Below, in pieces: positions 37,691 to 50,045 of a DNA stretch of 64,000 nucleotides. A program made the translations under genes and the position numbers. Origin of the DNA: Parasponia andersonii (lineage: Eukaryota; Streptophyta; Magnoliopsida; Rosales; Cannabaceae). Every line of letters begins with the position of its first letter. Position 1 is the stretch's first letter. The notes beneath the pieces are model-generated. The model did no database searches. It was not told the origin of the DNA and was given only the letters and a program-made list of their open reading frames with translations. The stretch is from assembly GCA_002914805.1 (NCBI GenBank), contig JXTB01000050.1, forward strand, positions 1,377,602-1,441,601, given 5' to 3'.

Positions 37691-40600
37691 TAGAGTCACT
37701 ACTCCATTGGTTTTTTTGTTGCTTTAGGACCTTAGGTTATATTGTCTGTGTATTATTTGTTTAAAAAAGAGTTAATAGCAAAAAATAAATAATAAAAAAT
37801 TCACATTTTGGAATTCAAAATATTTGTACATACCTTCCATATTTTACCTAATTTATGTTAGTCTTATTTTTTTCTAAATATTTAACTGCATGAAAACAAA
37901 AATAACATAATCTTTTTGGAAATAAATTTGTCAAAAAAAAAATTACAGTTGTAAGATCTCATAAAATTATTAGTGTTATAAGATTTATTTTACAAATATT
38001 TATTACCATTAACGTCTTTTTTGTAGCTTGATCTGGCATTTTTATCATGAACATTTGGATATATTTATTATGTACATCCAAAAGAATAGAAAATTAATGC
38101 TAACAAATTCTTCTTCTTTTTCAAATAATTTAATGATAACAAATTGTTTGGTAGGTAGAGAACCAATAAACACAAATTTGATCTTGGATGTGGTCAATTT
38201 CTGCTATTTTATTACAAAGTGCTAAGTATCTGTTAAGGGACAAAAAAAAAAAACTATAAAAAAATTAATTAAGAAATCTTTTGTAGACTAATGTAGGTTA
38301 ATGAAACTAAAAGTCATAAGTAATAATAACAATAATAAATAAACAATATTAAATACTTTAATTGCTGATAGTAAAGCTACGAACCACAAAAGGACATTTG
38401 GATTAACAAAAAGATTAAGAGGCAGGCAAGTGCTCGATGTTGTATTTTATAAATATGCGGGGTACTGCCGTAAAGAATATAATCTTTTAGTTTAAGGTTC
38501 TTTCGATGATGACAGTGTCATTGATGTACATTTCGTTATTTTTATTTAGTTTTATTATAAATTTAAACTTTCTAATTTAGATACGAAAGATATAAATGTT
38601 GCATTGTCTATAAAATTAATAATACATTTTAATAGTACATTTTGAGATAACGAAGAAGCACTATTATTATCGTGTTTTGTGAATATTTAGATCTTCTGAT
38701 ATTTTTAAAAATTATTAGTCTTTTGATAGAAGATGAATGTATATTCATTGTGAGTATAATGAACTCAATTTTATCTAATAATGGAGTTAATGCTAATATA
38801 TAAATTTTTTGTTGAGAGATAGTAGTAGTAGTTTTTATTATTTATTACTTATTTTGTGAATCTAATGGTCACACATGCTATGTATATTTTTTTCATTATT
38901 TTTTAATAAGAATTTTCTTAATTGTATTGCTTCTTTTTAGCAAATAATATATTATAATAAAGATTTTCTCCTCTCTTTTTTTCCATTAAGAAAAGGGCAT
39001 TGATGTATATGCTAGATATTAGATCTTCCCTGAAAATGTTTTTTCAATTACTGCATTGATGTATGCTATGTCACAGAGTAGTATGCAAATATATGCCTGG
39101 TTTTAACGTTTGGTAGATATATTCTCTCTTTTTAGGAATTAAAGATATATATTATGAATCTAAATATAAAATAAATAAATAAATCCCAAGTGAAAGAAGG
39201 GGCAAGTGATAAGGGAAACGTAGGTTTAAAATGATAACTCTTACCCCGACTCTATAAACTAAACAAGTCAAATCTTGTATTTAAACATTAATAGATATGC
39301 TAGAATCTCAATTGGGAAAATGAATTATACTGGAGAAAATATAAAGACCGACTATTCAAGTTTTTTTTTTTCGTTTTTTTTTTCCAATGTCTAATAGTTT
39401 GATATGATGAAATATTAATTGACCACCTTTCAAAAAAAAAAAGAAATATTAATTGACCAATTCATTATTTTTTAGAGAATTGTTTTTGAAAGAATTTTTT
39501 TTTAGAGAATTGGTTTATATATGATTGCAGATTAGTCTTATCAGTAAGCACATTCACCTCAAATATTGAGATTTAAGGTCCGAATTACCATATCCCCTTA
39601 CCATTTTTTTTTGGTAAAAAAATAAAATAAATAAAAAGATTGAAAAGGTTCAATTTCTTTATTTTATTTTATTTTTTAGTTCAAACTTGTATAATTTTAT
39701 TACTGAGTAGTTTCGTCAAGAAAATAATTCTACTGTGCAAAATAAACATCTTAACGTAGAGATATTGTTTTATTTTTAATTTCAAATCAAAACGTGTGTA
39801 ATTCTAATTACTATAGGGCCATGTTCACTAGTATGCAATGGATAGGAAAGGGAATATAAATTAGGAAAATGATTCCCTTTTCTTTTCATTGATGCGTTTA
39901 TTTATCTATCTATCTTAGGAAATACTTCACATAATTAGTTAAAATTTGAAGAAATGACTCAATTTTTTATTTTTTCTCATTTCTTTCTAAATTTATTTCA
40001 TTTTTCTTTCTTTTTATTAAAAACACCCTAAAAGAAATAGGATCATATCTACTAAAATGTTGAAACCATAGGATATAGGAAAAGAAGGAAAAAAAAAAAA
40101 AGCTTCTTCACTCGTCTCTTTCATGAATATTCATTGTGATTCAAAGTCAAAGAAGATGAACATTGTCATCGAATCCAATTTTTAAGCATAAATCTATTTT
40201 CTTTTTCAAGTCGAGTATGTTTTCGAATGGAATCGGAATTTTTTTACTAAGCTACGTCTTTTACTATATAATCATAAACAAGTTATAATTTATCCCGTAT
40301 TTCACTGCACGTTAGAAAATGTCATCAAAATGGATAATGCCGATATCTCCGAAACCTAAAATAATGTTCGCCTAATTTTACATCAACCAATTGAAAATTA
40401 TAAATCTTCAATCATGTCTATTAAAAGTGATGTATAGAATTAATTGAGTGGACAAAATATGACTTGGTGGATTAAGAGTAAGACAGAGAAGATAGACATA
40501 GAATTAAATTCTTTTTTTTTAAGAAAAATAAAACGTGACAAGTGCTTTCACATGTTTCTATAATTGATCGTCAAATTGAAAAAGAGGAAGTAAACGGAAT

Positions 40601-40780
40601 ATTTATGAAGAATTGTGTATTAAACTACTCACTATACCGAAATATCTGTACAACATGGGCTTTGGGAGAGTATCGTCGACGCATATTATTTGCATATAAA
40701 AAGCTAACCAACCCAAAATAGAGTGTCTGTTCATAAAGATTTGTAATAAGGAAGGAAAAGTTCGCTGTCAGGTCCAAGTA
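37691..40780. other. Intergenic AT-rich DNA with possible SINE-like remnant
   Basis: No gene supported. Around 39528-39600 there is a tRNA-like string (gtcttatcagtaagcac, then gatttaaggtccgaatt) that could be the A and B boxes of an old SINE, but the B box is degenerate and no target duplication is clear. The rest is AT-rich with several T-tracts. Confidence 0.35.
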
Positions 40781-41074
40781 TAATATATATATATATATAT
40801 ATCCCCTTACCAAAATTTATTTATTATTATTATTTTTTTTTAATCCAAATAAAGAAATATCGCGCACGTGCCACAAAAGAAAGTTCCAAAAAGAAGTCCA
40901 AGGCACTTCACAAGGCCAGCAGCCATAGGGCCAGGTGTGCCAATTACATTTCGTCTCCGAGATTCGGTTTCCACGCAGACAACAACAGTAACACACACAA
41001 TTAGTCGTCCTCGATTCCCGAGAAAATCAAGAAAAGAAAAGAAAATTTCATTTTCCCAAATCCCAAATCCAAAA
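40781..41074 (+). promoter_or_regulatory. Upstream/leader region of the ALP1-like gene
   Basis: An (AT)n tract at about 40781-40803 could serve as TATA. A G-box core CACGTG sits at 40865-40870, about 205 bases before the start codon, and CA-rich then AAAGAAAA-rich leader sequence follows. The reading frame is open through the leader back to 40868 but has no ATG before 41075, so this part is treated as untranslated. Confidence 0.4.
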
Positions 41075-42445
41075 ATGGAATCCACAAGAAAACTGCCAGC
41101 TCTACTCTCCTCCTTAGTCTCACAGCTCCTTCTCCTCCTCCTCCTCTTGTTCTCATCCTCCACTCCTCTCTCCTTCTCCCTCGATTCCCATTCCCATGGC
41201 TTTGATTTCTCTCTCATCCAACATTTCCTTTCCTCCCATGACATCGCCGCCGCGCTTTCCCTCTTCGCCGTTTCCCGCAAGCGGAAGAGAACCCATTTCT
41301 CGGACCCCGAATCCGACCCCGGAGACCAAGTTTCCGGCGGAGTTGGGCCGGGTCACGGCCTTGTCCGACTCGGTCCGCGCCGGAGCCCCGACTCGTTCCG
41401 GAACTGCTTCAAGATGACGTCCGAGACCTTCGAGTGGCTGGCCGGTTCGCTCGAGCCGCTTCTGGACTGCCGTGACCCGGTCGGTTCGCCACTCAACCTC
41501 TCCGCGGAGCTCCGGCTCGCTATCGGCCTGTTCCGGCTGGCCACCGGGTCCGATTACCCGAAAATCTCTATGCAATTCGGGGTATCGGAAACGGTCGCGA
41601 GGTTCTGCGCCAAACAGTTGTGCCGAGTTCTCTGCACCAATTTCCGCTTCTGGGTCAACTTCTTGAGCCCCAATGAGCTCGAATCGGTCTCGGCGGCTTT
41701 CGAAAGGCGGACCGGTCTCCCCAATTGTTGTGGGGTTATTGATTGCGCTAGGTTCAGAATCGCCAGGGGTTATGGGTTTAAGGAGCCGGAGGTGGATTCC
41801 CAAGAAGAAAGCATTGCTGCCCAAATCCTGGTCGATTCCTCGTCGAGAATTCTCAGCATCGTAGCCGGGTTTCGAGGCGACAAGAGCAATTCAAAGGTAC
41901 TAAAACTATCAACCTTGTGTAAAGATATTGAAGGAGGTAGGCTATTGAATTCGCCTCCGGTTTTTGTGAATGGTGTTGCCATAGAACAATACTTGATTGG
42001 TGATAAAGGGTACCCTTTGCTTCCATGGTTGATGGTTCCTTTCGCCGACGCCGTTCCCGGCTCGAGTGAGGAGCATTTCAATAAAGCACATAATCGGATT
42101 CGCCTCTCGGCGCTTAAAACCATTGTTAGTTTGAAGAGTTGGGGCGTTTTGAGTCAACCGATACAGGAGGAGGTTAAGACTGCGGTTGCTTATATTGGTG
42201 CTTGTTCAATTCTTCATAATGCTTTGTTAATGAGGGAAGACTATTCGGCTTTGGCTGATGAGTGGGAAAATCACTCCTTATCTGATCAGAGGTCTCAGTG
42301 TTATGAAGACAGTAGTTTGCAGGACAGTTCGATTGAGCTCAAAGCTTCTGTTATAAGAAAAGCTTTAGCCACAAAGGTGAAAGAGTTTCATGATTCAAAA
42401 CATCAGTCTAATCCCAGTGATTTGGCGCGTTTGGAATCTACTTAG
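41075..42445 (+). CDS. ALP1-like protein, domesticated PIF/Harbinger transposase
   Basis: Single exon, 456 residues, start MESTRKLPALLSSLVSQ in good context (caaaaATGG), stop TAG. Residues 10-26 form a Leu-rich hydrophobic stretch (QLLLLLLLLF), possibly a membrane or signal segment. A basic segment KRKR follows, then a helical domain and a DDE_Tnp_4 nuclease fold: GVIDCARFRIARG (first Asp is D223), GFRGDKSNSKVL, GDKGYPLLPWLMVPF and FNKAHNRIRLSALK. The second catalytic position (family HDS) is Asn272 and the catalytic Glu (family RxVVExxFG) is not present, so transposase activity is unlikely. Length and layout resemble the Arabidopsis PIF/Ping-Pong-derived gene group that includes ALP1 partners of Polycomb complexes; a precise orthologue is not claimed. 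The first half is clearly GC-rich compared with its surroundings. Confidence 0.85.
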   Translation: MESTRKLPALLSSLVSQLLLLLLLLFSSSTPLSFSLDSHSHGFDFSLIQHFLSSHDIAAALSLFAVSRKRKRTHFSDPESDPGDQVSGGVGPGHGLVRLGPRRSPDSFRNCFKMTSETFEWLAGSLEPLLDCRDPVGSPLNLSAELRLAIGLFRLATGSDYPKISMQFGVSETVARFCAKQLCRVLCTNFRFWVNFLSPNELESVSAAFERRTGLPNCCGVIDCARFRIARGYGFKEPEVDSQEESIAAQILVDSSSRILSIVAGFRGDKSNSKVLKLSTLCKDIEGGRLLNSPPVFVNGVAIEQYLIGDKGYPLLPWLMVPFADAVPGSSEEHFNKAHNRIRLSALKTIVSLKSWGVLSQPIQEEVKTAVAYIGACSILHNALLMREDYSALADEWENHSLSDQRSQCYEDSSLQDSSIELKASVIRKALATKVKEFHDSKHQSNPSDLARLEST

Positions 42446-45400
42446 GAGATTGCTAAAACTATTAAAAACTCCAAAAGGAAGCAGCTGATTCAGCTTTGTT
42501 CCTCATTTTTTGAGACTGGTAACTAAAGATTTTTTCACTTCTTGATTGTTCTTAACATCTTCCTCAGATTCTATTAATGCCTTCCTCTTTCTCTTTTAAT
42601 GTTTTTTTTAGCAGTTGGTTTTATTTTCATTTATTTTACCCTTCGATTTTTTAAAAAAAAAATTTCAAGATGTATACAATTTATAATTGGGATTTTTCAT
42701 CAAGATTGTAAATACTTTTAGTTGGGATTTGATCCTCTACATTTTGTTCAATGGAAGCTTGTTCTTGCATTTATATGTCTATGGCTTCAAATGTCAGTTA
42801 GCTCTCTAATGAATGTACACAAGGGAGAAGTTACATTTTTATTGCTGGAGAGAAACGAAATTTTGAGCATTTTTTCATCCATAGTTGACTATTAATATCG
42901 TTTCTTTGAATTCACCAAATTGGCAGATGTAACTATCATCATCAGATGGTCGCGTTTTATGTGTAATTTTAGTTGATAAGCCCTATACCGATACTAACTA
43001 TTTTCTTCTTGTAGCTAAGCCCTGTTGTGGATTGTGTCCAATTAGGAGGGGAAAAAAAAGAGCTATGATATGATAGTCCTACTGGTCACTAGATCTGAAG
43101 CAGTGATACAAAAACATGATTGTGAAGATGCTTCTGTAATATAATAAACATTCTTTTCTGGGCTATATTTACTAGAATATGGATGATGAAATCTTTAGTT
43201 GGTATTGTCAATACCAACAATGCAATGACAAAAAGTTGTGGCTTTATATGGAGCAGCAAAACTTATGCTTTTTATGAGATAGTTGCAATAAAGTTCACTT
43301 GAGTTGATATCATTCAATTCTTTGCACATTGTCTCTGATTGTCTATCCATGTCTGGAATGCATGGATTTGATTCCCCTATTCGTTGTTGCCTCTAGCTTT
43401 GGCCTTTGTAGTTCTGTAATCACAACAGCATGTGGTCTTTTCTGAACTGTTTATCCTCTTAAACTAGTTACACAAGTTAATGATGTTCACAAATGGTTCT
43501 CATCTTTTTAATTTAATTTAATTACATATATATATTTTTTAATATTTTTTAACTTCAAATTGCCAAATATATTAGGAAACAAGTGAAGCTTGGAGTTGCA
43601 TGCATTTGTCGGATAACTTCGGGTCAGAATTAGTTGTTATATACCTAGTAGATATTGTAAATTGCCTTCAATTCATCCGGAAACCATTTTCAAGCAAAAT
43701 GATACTACAGTCGAGACAATTTTGTTCATTGAAGGTATGAATGCTTAAGCAGTATATCTACACACCACTAATGAAATGGGGGATATTATTCAATTTTTTT
43801 TAAAAAAAAAAATTATTCAATTGGTAATAAGAGTTCTGATCAAAGGAAAAATAATGCGATTTATGAACTGAACAATGGTTGCAGAAAATATGAGTCAATA
43901 TTAAATGTAAGCCATGAAGAAACCTTGTCTGTATGGCAAGTTAATGCTGTAGATGGCTTGAGAATTCAATTAGTGAAACAATTCCTTCAATGCTTGGAAC
44001 AAATCGATGAAGATGAATGTCCATAAACTAAAGGTAATATAAGTAGATATACCAAATGTAAAAATACATATTCGATTATTTAGCTATAAAAAGTAGAGAA
44101 TACACACTCAGTGGCAGGTTTCAGACTTAGAGATTTAAGTTGGGCCTTCGCCCGATAGTGGGCCAATTAGACCTAGTCTGGTCCAATACTGTGTGCTAGC
44201 TCGGCTAAGAGAGGTATTCTTGTAAGCTTTCCGACCTTGCCCATTAAATTAGAGAAATTTAAGTAAATGACCAATATTTTAAATTTAATTAAGTAGATGC
44301 TTATTTTTTAAATTTTATAGTTAAATGTCTAGGTATATATATTTTTACATTTAGTAGATATGTTTATCTACCAATTTCAGTTACTATACCGAAATTTACT
44401 AGATATATAAAATTGTACGCTTGATATATAAACATATATACTTGACATTTTGCTATAGTATTTGACAAGTGGATATTTATTTAAATTGAGTCCAAAATTT
44501 TATCATATTTCTATAAGCCTCGTTAAGTTACAATTTCTAAAGGGCTTTTAAAGCCGAATGGCCTGATTTTAGATTACTGTTTGAAAAAATGACTACACTA
44601 TTAAACCGAATTTTGAAAACTTATTTGAAAAATGGCTATTTTTCATATTCAATGTATCAAAATATATTGATTTATTTTTAAAAATTGATTCATTTTGTAT
44701 AAAATTGATCAACTAAAAGAGGCCATTATCCAACTAAAATTGTAAAACGGATGTTTATTAAATAGGTGTGAAAAGGCCTTTTTTTATATAATTGAGTTAG
44801 AAAAAAGGACATTTTTCATAAATACTCTTCTAAGCCAAACAACTGAAGTTTAAGTTCAAGTTTAAAAATAACAGTTTTTCAAACAATGTAAAAAACAATG
44901 GCCTAATTTATCAAATTTGCAAAATGGTCAAGTTAATAAAAAAAATGCTGAATTATATGTAGTTTTTATATACTTATATCACTTTTTAAAAAATTATGTA
45001 TTATTAATATTAATATAAAATTGATGTATTAACACACAATAATTGAAATACTAATATAAAATTGATATAGAAATACCCAGAAATTGATATACTAATATGA
45101 AATTAGTATACTAGTATATACTGATTTTCTAATAAAATTAATATACAAAAATTGATTTATTAAAAAACCACCATTTTGCAAAAAAAATAGTTTTTTAAAA
45201 ACCGATTTTTTATTAAATAGATAAAAAAAAGGGACATTTTTTGGCATAAGTTGAAAATAAGGTCATTTCTTATAAATACTCATAACCAAATGAGTATTAT
45301 TCCCCTAAAAAACAGAAAATGAGTAATTATAATAAATGTACTTTTTTCTTCACGTGAATGTTTTGTTGTTGATTTTTCTTTCCTTTCTTTCTTTTTTTTT

Positions 45401-45467
45401 TTTATTTTTATTTTTTGATAGCAGAATATATTAACTTTTACCAATAGATATTTTATATCCCTAAGTA
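42446..45467. other. 3' flank of ALP1-like gene and intergenic AT-rich repeats
   Basis: 42446-42850 probably contains the 3' UTR of the ALP1-like gene. 44250-44510 and 44580-45290 are AT-rich repeat blocks (tatactaatataaaattgat and ggatatttatttaaa types) shared in part with 26400-26530 and 34800-35220. No coding frame of note. Confidence 0.4.
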
Positions 45468-45645
45468 TGAGTAATGCTAGAGTAGAGACACACATAAATT
45501 ACACAAAATTTTTAGATACTGACATAACATATATATTAACCATACATGTATATGATATGGTCCTACTTTGAAAAAAATATAAGTAGTCAAAATGCATATT
45601 ATGTCAGCATATGTAAAGTGTCCTTAGCATTATTAGCATTACTCG
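45468..45645. mobile_element. Small MITE with inverted ends
   Basis: About 178 bp. The left end GAGTAATGCTAGAGT is matched in reverse by the right end TTATTAGCATTACTC (GAGTAATGCTA perfect), with an extra ttagcatta repeat near the right end. Interior is AT-rich without coding. Target duplication is not clear. Confidence 0.5.
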
Positions 45646-46578
45646 TAATGTATATCAATTTTAATACATATATATTGTATGTACCAATTTCGGCCGATTA
45701 TTTACCTATGAAAACTTAAAAGGAGACAATATTATAAAAATGAACCGTCAATATCGGCCATTTTGCTAGAAGTCCCCGAAAAAAATTAATGATGGCATCA
45801 CCATCGGTGACTGATATCTAACAAAACAGAGAAGACAAATACATTAACAAGAAAACATGTTGGGGAAAAAAGAAACGTTTCTTTGAGCGCTCTGTGAGTT
45901 GGGCCACTATTTCACTCCGAAAGCCAATCTACTTACCAAACAAGAAGAGTAAGTGCGGTTGGTGATTTGGATTTGCAGTTTTTTCAAAGGAAAAAAAAAA
46001 AAAAAAGAACGCATGGAAAGGGACAACACAACCACCCCAAAGGCCTAATCCAAGTCCGACCTCAAAACTCGAAAGTCCGAACCCTCAGTGAATTTGAGGG
46101 CCTTTATTCGAGGTGGTAATCCGAAAACATTCCATTTTTAGCTAAATATCTTGTTTTTTCTTTTATTTTTATAAAATTCAAAAATATTTTATTTTTTTTC
46201 TAAAACAGAAAAATTAACTCTAAATTATTTTCTAAATGTCATGAATATCCTTAGATTATTAATATAAAAATAACACTTGATCGATGTCTTTAAAAATAAT
46301 AATATAAAAATTTATTAAAAAAATATTATCAATATTTTTCTATAATATGGAAAAATAAGATGATGATATTCTTTTTATTTTTTAAATAAGAAAAATTAAT
46401 TAGACAACAAGGGTTTAGAAATAGATTTTTTTAAACATATGCAAGAATATTTTAGATATTATGAGAAAAAGAGTTAAATTTGGTATTTAATTATAATAGA
46501 AAAAGTGCATTTGAGATTATCCCTTACTTGAGCAGTAAGGAGTATTTGTGATAAATCGTGCTTAGTGTAACACTTGTT

Positions 46579-46591
46579 AGAGATTTAAGAA
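46579..46591 (+). repeat. Left target duplication of SINE
   Basis: AGAGATTTAAGAA, 13 bases, repeated without mismatch at 46751-46763. Confidence 0.75.
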
Positions 46592-46750
46592 GCCAACTGA
46601 GGTTAGCTCAATTGGTCCAAGACTTAAAGGATGTGTGTGTGAGTTTGGGGGATCAGGGGTTCAAATCTTGGTAGTGTATGTGTGTGTTATTTTTCTTTAA
46701 ATTTGTAGTAAGTGGTAGTCATTAGTTAAGTCCCACTTTAAAAAAAAAAT
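46592..46750 (+). mobile_element. tRNA-derived SINE
   Basis: 159 bp. It contains an RNA polymerase III A box (ttagctcaattgg, about 46613-46625) and B box (ggttcaaatcttgg, about 46658-46671) in tRNA-like spacing, then a non-tRNA body and an A-tail (46740-46749). It is flanked by the perfect 13-bp duplication AGAGATTTAAGAA, as expected for LINE-driven insertion. Not a functional tRNA: no cloverleaf acceptor pairing is preserved. Confidence 0.75.
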
Positions 46751-46763
46751 AGAGATTTAAGAA
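46751..46763 (+). repeat. Right target duplication of SINE
   Basis: AGAGATTTAAGAA, identical to 46579-46591. Confidence 0.75.
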
Positions 46764-47149
46764 ATATACAAAAATATAAGAGTACGGAGCTACTTCTATT
46801 AATATATATTACTAAGGGCCATGGTGCTTGTTAGTATTTTTTTTCCATTTAATTTGGAGCAATGTTACGAAAAATCAGTAGTGTCTAACATCACAACGAC
46901 GTATCAGTTTGTTATCGATGATTTTAATTAATAAACCAGGTTTCATATGACCCCTTACTTAAAATGTAATTATAATTATCTAGCAACTAACCAACGCCAT
47001 ATTATGCCTATAGCAATACTATTAAAAAAATTTAATTTGGTATTCTTTGTCCTATGAACCCACTCATGCTAGTAGTGCCTATCCTTTTACTACCCACCCA
47101 CTTGAGGATTACCTATTAATTAACGAATACATCTGACTTATATGTATAG

Positions 47150-48866
47150 GGTTAATGGTATTATTGGTCCCCAACTTATTATCATTTTGGTATATTGTTC
47201 ATCAATCCTTTTTTTGTAGCATTTAAGTACGAAGTATTTCTCTTTTTGGTACCATTGGTCCTTTATTCCATTTAGGATTCCCTAATAATTTATTTGAATG
47301 AAAAATTTTGCACCATTGATCTCGATTTTTTAATTATTTAACAATTTGGTCCATATTTTTTTGTACTCATATTTCTGATTAACAATATTGTATTTTTCAA
47401 TTTTTTGGAAAATTAAAATTCTAAAAAAATAATTTTTTAAAAGATTGACAGATACAATAACATAAAGAAATGAACATTTAATGGAAAACTATAAAACTTT
47501 TTAGGCTTATTGCTGTAAATAGTTAATTAATTTTTTAGAATAATTATTATTAATTACATAAATATTTAATGGATATAGTAAATTTTCAGTCAAATTTGAC
47601 TAGTATAAAAGCATGTATATATATATTTTTTTAAAAAAATAGTAATAATTAATGAAAAACTATAAAACTTTTCAGGCTTATACGTTGTAAATAGTTAATT
47701 AATTTTTTAGGATAGTCATTCATAATTACATAAATATTTAATGGATATAGTAACTTTTCAATCAAATTTGACTAGTATAAAAGCGTGCATATGAATTTTT
47801 TTGTTTAAAAATAGTAAGATAATTATTTTTTGTTTATAAAGTTACTATAGTTTGACATAAACTAAAGTTTATTAGTATAATTTTTTTCTTTATTTGACTA
47901 GTATAAAAGTGTGTATGTGAAATATTTTTTTGTTTTAAAAATGGTAATAATTAAGGGACAACTATAAAACTTTTCAGGCTTATTTACTGCAAATAGTTAA
48001 TTAATTTTTTAAAATAACTATTCATAATTATATGAATATTTAATGGATATAGTAAATTTTTAGTCAAATTTGACTAGTATAAAAGAATGTAAGTGAAATT
48101 GTTTTTGTTTTAAAATGGTTAGATAATTATTTTTTATTTATAAGGTTACTATAGTTTGATATAAACTAAAGTTTATTAGTATATTTTTTTTCTTTATTTG
48201 GCTAGTATAAAAGCATGTATGTGAAATGTTTTTTGTTTTAAAAATGATAATAATTAATGAAAAATTATAAAACTTTTTAAGCTTATTTGTTGTAAATAGT
48301 TAATTAATTTTTTAAAATAATCATTCATAATTATATGAATATTTAACGGATATAGTAAATTTTTAGTCAAATTTGACTAGTATAAAAACGTGTATGTGAT
48401 TTTTTTTAATTTTAAAAATGGTAAGGTAATTATTTTTTGGTCATATAGTTACTATAGTTTGATTTTATTCATGAAGTTACTATAGTTTGATCTTGTTCAT
48501 AAAGTTATTATAGTTTGAAATAAACTAAGGTTTATTAGTATAATTTTTTTTTCTTTTTTGAATTTGATTTTTAAATAACCTATTTGTTTTATATGCGTTT
48601 TTGAATTTTAATTTTTCGAAAAATTGGCAGATGTAATATTGAGTATAAAAAAATAGGGACCAAATTATTAAACAATTAAAAAATCGAGATTAATGATGCA
48701 AAATTTCTCTCATTTAAATGAATTTTAACGGAATCACGGATGAAATGTGCCAAAAGTACCAATAGTGCCAAAAAAAAGAAACATTTAGTACTTAAATGTT
48801 ACAAAAAAATTTGAGGACTAATATGCCAAAATAGTAATAGGTTGGGGACTAATGATACTATTAACC
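47150..48866. mobile_element. 1.7 kb element with long terminal inverted repeats and internal tandem array
   Basis: The left arm (from GGTTAATGGTATTATTGG) and right arm (ending CCAATAGTGCC...ATTAACC) are reverse complements over about 280 bases (47150-47430 and 48590-48866) with moderate divergence. Flanks are TTATATGTATAG (47138-47149) and TTATATATATAG (48867-48878), a near-perfect 12-base duplication. Long inverted ends and a duplication of about 9-12 bases fit a non-autonomous Mutator-like element. The core (47480-48540) is a tandem array described separately. No transposase. Confidence 0.65.
47480..48540. repeat. Tandem array inside the TIR element
   Basis: Repeated lines aaaactataaaactttt (47483, 47651, 47959, 48259) and gtcaaatttgactagtat (about 47592, 47762, 48062, 48367), giving spacings of about 170 then about 300 bases. 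Each carries the palindrome AGTCAAATTTGACT and the line taattaattttttaaaata. Units are diverged, so the array is old. Confidence 0.7.
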
Positions 48867-48904
48867 TTATATATATAGCATTTCTTTCTTAAAACTATTT
48901 ATAT

Positions 48905-49115
48905 AATTTATTTATAGGTACCGATCTAATAGCTTTTTTTATATTATTTTAGCCCATTAAAATTTATCATGCATATTTTTTATAATAAAAAATAAAAAAG
49001 AGTAATAACATCAATAATATATATCTTTTCATACATATTATTATAGTTGTTAGATTTATAATGATGATCTAATGGTAATATCTATACATAAGTAAAAAAA
49101 AATCTACTAAATTGA
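48905..49115. mobile_element. Diverged MITE copy (57933-58175 family)
   Basis: Shares the family lines tttatcatgcatattttttat, cttttcatacatattatt and gatgatctaatgg, with degenerate ends (taggtaccgatctaatag and ctactaaattgacaac). Weaker than the other copies. Confidence 0.45.
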
Positions 49116-49622
49116 CAACTTTTATTTATTTCCTTTATTGATTTGTTTCGCTGGAGGAAAATCTCTGACATATGTAAACAAACTAGACTTTATATATTTC
49201 ACGTTCGTGTGCCTGCTTTGCCGATGAAAGAAATAAAGATTAACTAAATGAATTAGGAAGATTATATGAAAAATATAGACTTCCTCCGGTGGTGACGACT
49301 TCTACTAAACAAAAGTTACACAATTAATTAAGAAGATAATAAAAACGGAAAAATATCATTTTTTTTTAATTTTATAAAATTGCTTCACAAAAAAACGGCT
49401 GATTGATTCTACTTCTCTAGTCTTCGTGTGTTTTCCTTTTTAAATTTTGTCGTCACACATTGAGCAAGCACTGCAATCTTGGGACATTTTGATTAAAAAA
49501 AACGAGAATAAAATAAAAAAGAGATCATGTATTCATAAACGTGTTACCATTTTTTTTTTGAGGAGAATAAACGTGTTTTTTGAAACCTGAACTAGTCAAA
49601 ATTTATTTTTTATTGAGTCATA

Positions 49623-49630
49623 CTCTTTCT
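49623..49630 (+). repeat. Left target duplication CTCTTTCT
   Basis: Eight bases repeated without mismatch at 50046-50053, bounding the element between. Confidence 0.75.
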
Positions 49631-50045
49631 TAGAGCTGTAAATATGGGTGGCCCGACCCGGCTCGGCCCGTCTAGTTCAGGCTTGAGGAGAAATTTGGGC
49701 CGGGCTGGGCCGGGCTAGGCTAGGCTAAATCCGGACCAAATCCGGCCTGGTCTGATAATTTAAAAAAAAAATAGAAAAATAGAAAAATAAATAAAAACAT
49801 GAATTTTTTTTAATAAAAAATAAAATTACTAATTGTACACTTACTTATTTAGTAAAATAAATAATTAAAATTAATAAGACAAATTTAAAAAAAAAAAAGT
49901 GTGCAGGCCACCGACCGACTCGACGGGCCAGCACCAATGGCCCAGCCTTAGAGGCCGGGCCATTCACACTCGGGTCGGGCCGGGCTAGCCCGCAGGCCAA
50001 GTGAGCGGGATAGCCCGTTAGGCCCGGCCCAAATTTACAGGTATG
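49631..50045. mobile_element. GC-rich non-autonomous hAT element
   Basis: 415 bp. Ends are TAGAGCTGTAAATAT and, reversed from the right, CATACCTGTAAATTT; both are followed inward by GGGCCGGGC-type repeats in opposite orientation (49650-49750 and 49905-50030) around an AT-rich centre (49760-49890). Perfect 8-bp duplication CTCTTTCT on each side. Ends of TAGRGCTGTAAA type with GGCCCG subterminal repeats are characteristic of plant hAT MITEs. No coding. Confidence 0.8.

Noticed and set aside
40868..41074. Upstream extension of the ALP1-like frame
   Set aside because: The open frame runs back to 40868 but begins at GTG with no ATG before 41075; composition is leader-like, and the 41075 start has good context and gives the usual family length.
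41153..41824. 223-residue minus-strand frame
   Set aside because: It lies opposite the GC-rich half of the ALP1-like gene and has no domain; a shadow frame.
46592..46680. Functional tRNA gene
   Set aside because: A and B boxes are present but acceptor and anticodon stems do not pair, and the A-tail with target duplications shows a SINE.
49640..50040. CpG-island promoter of an unseen gene
   Set aside because: The GC content comes from GGGCCGGGC subterminal repeats of a hAT MITE with perfect target duplications; no frame follows.
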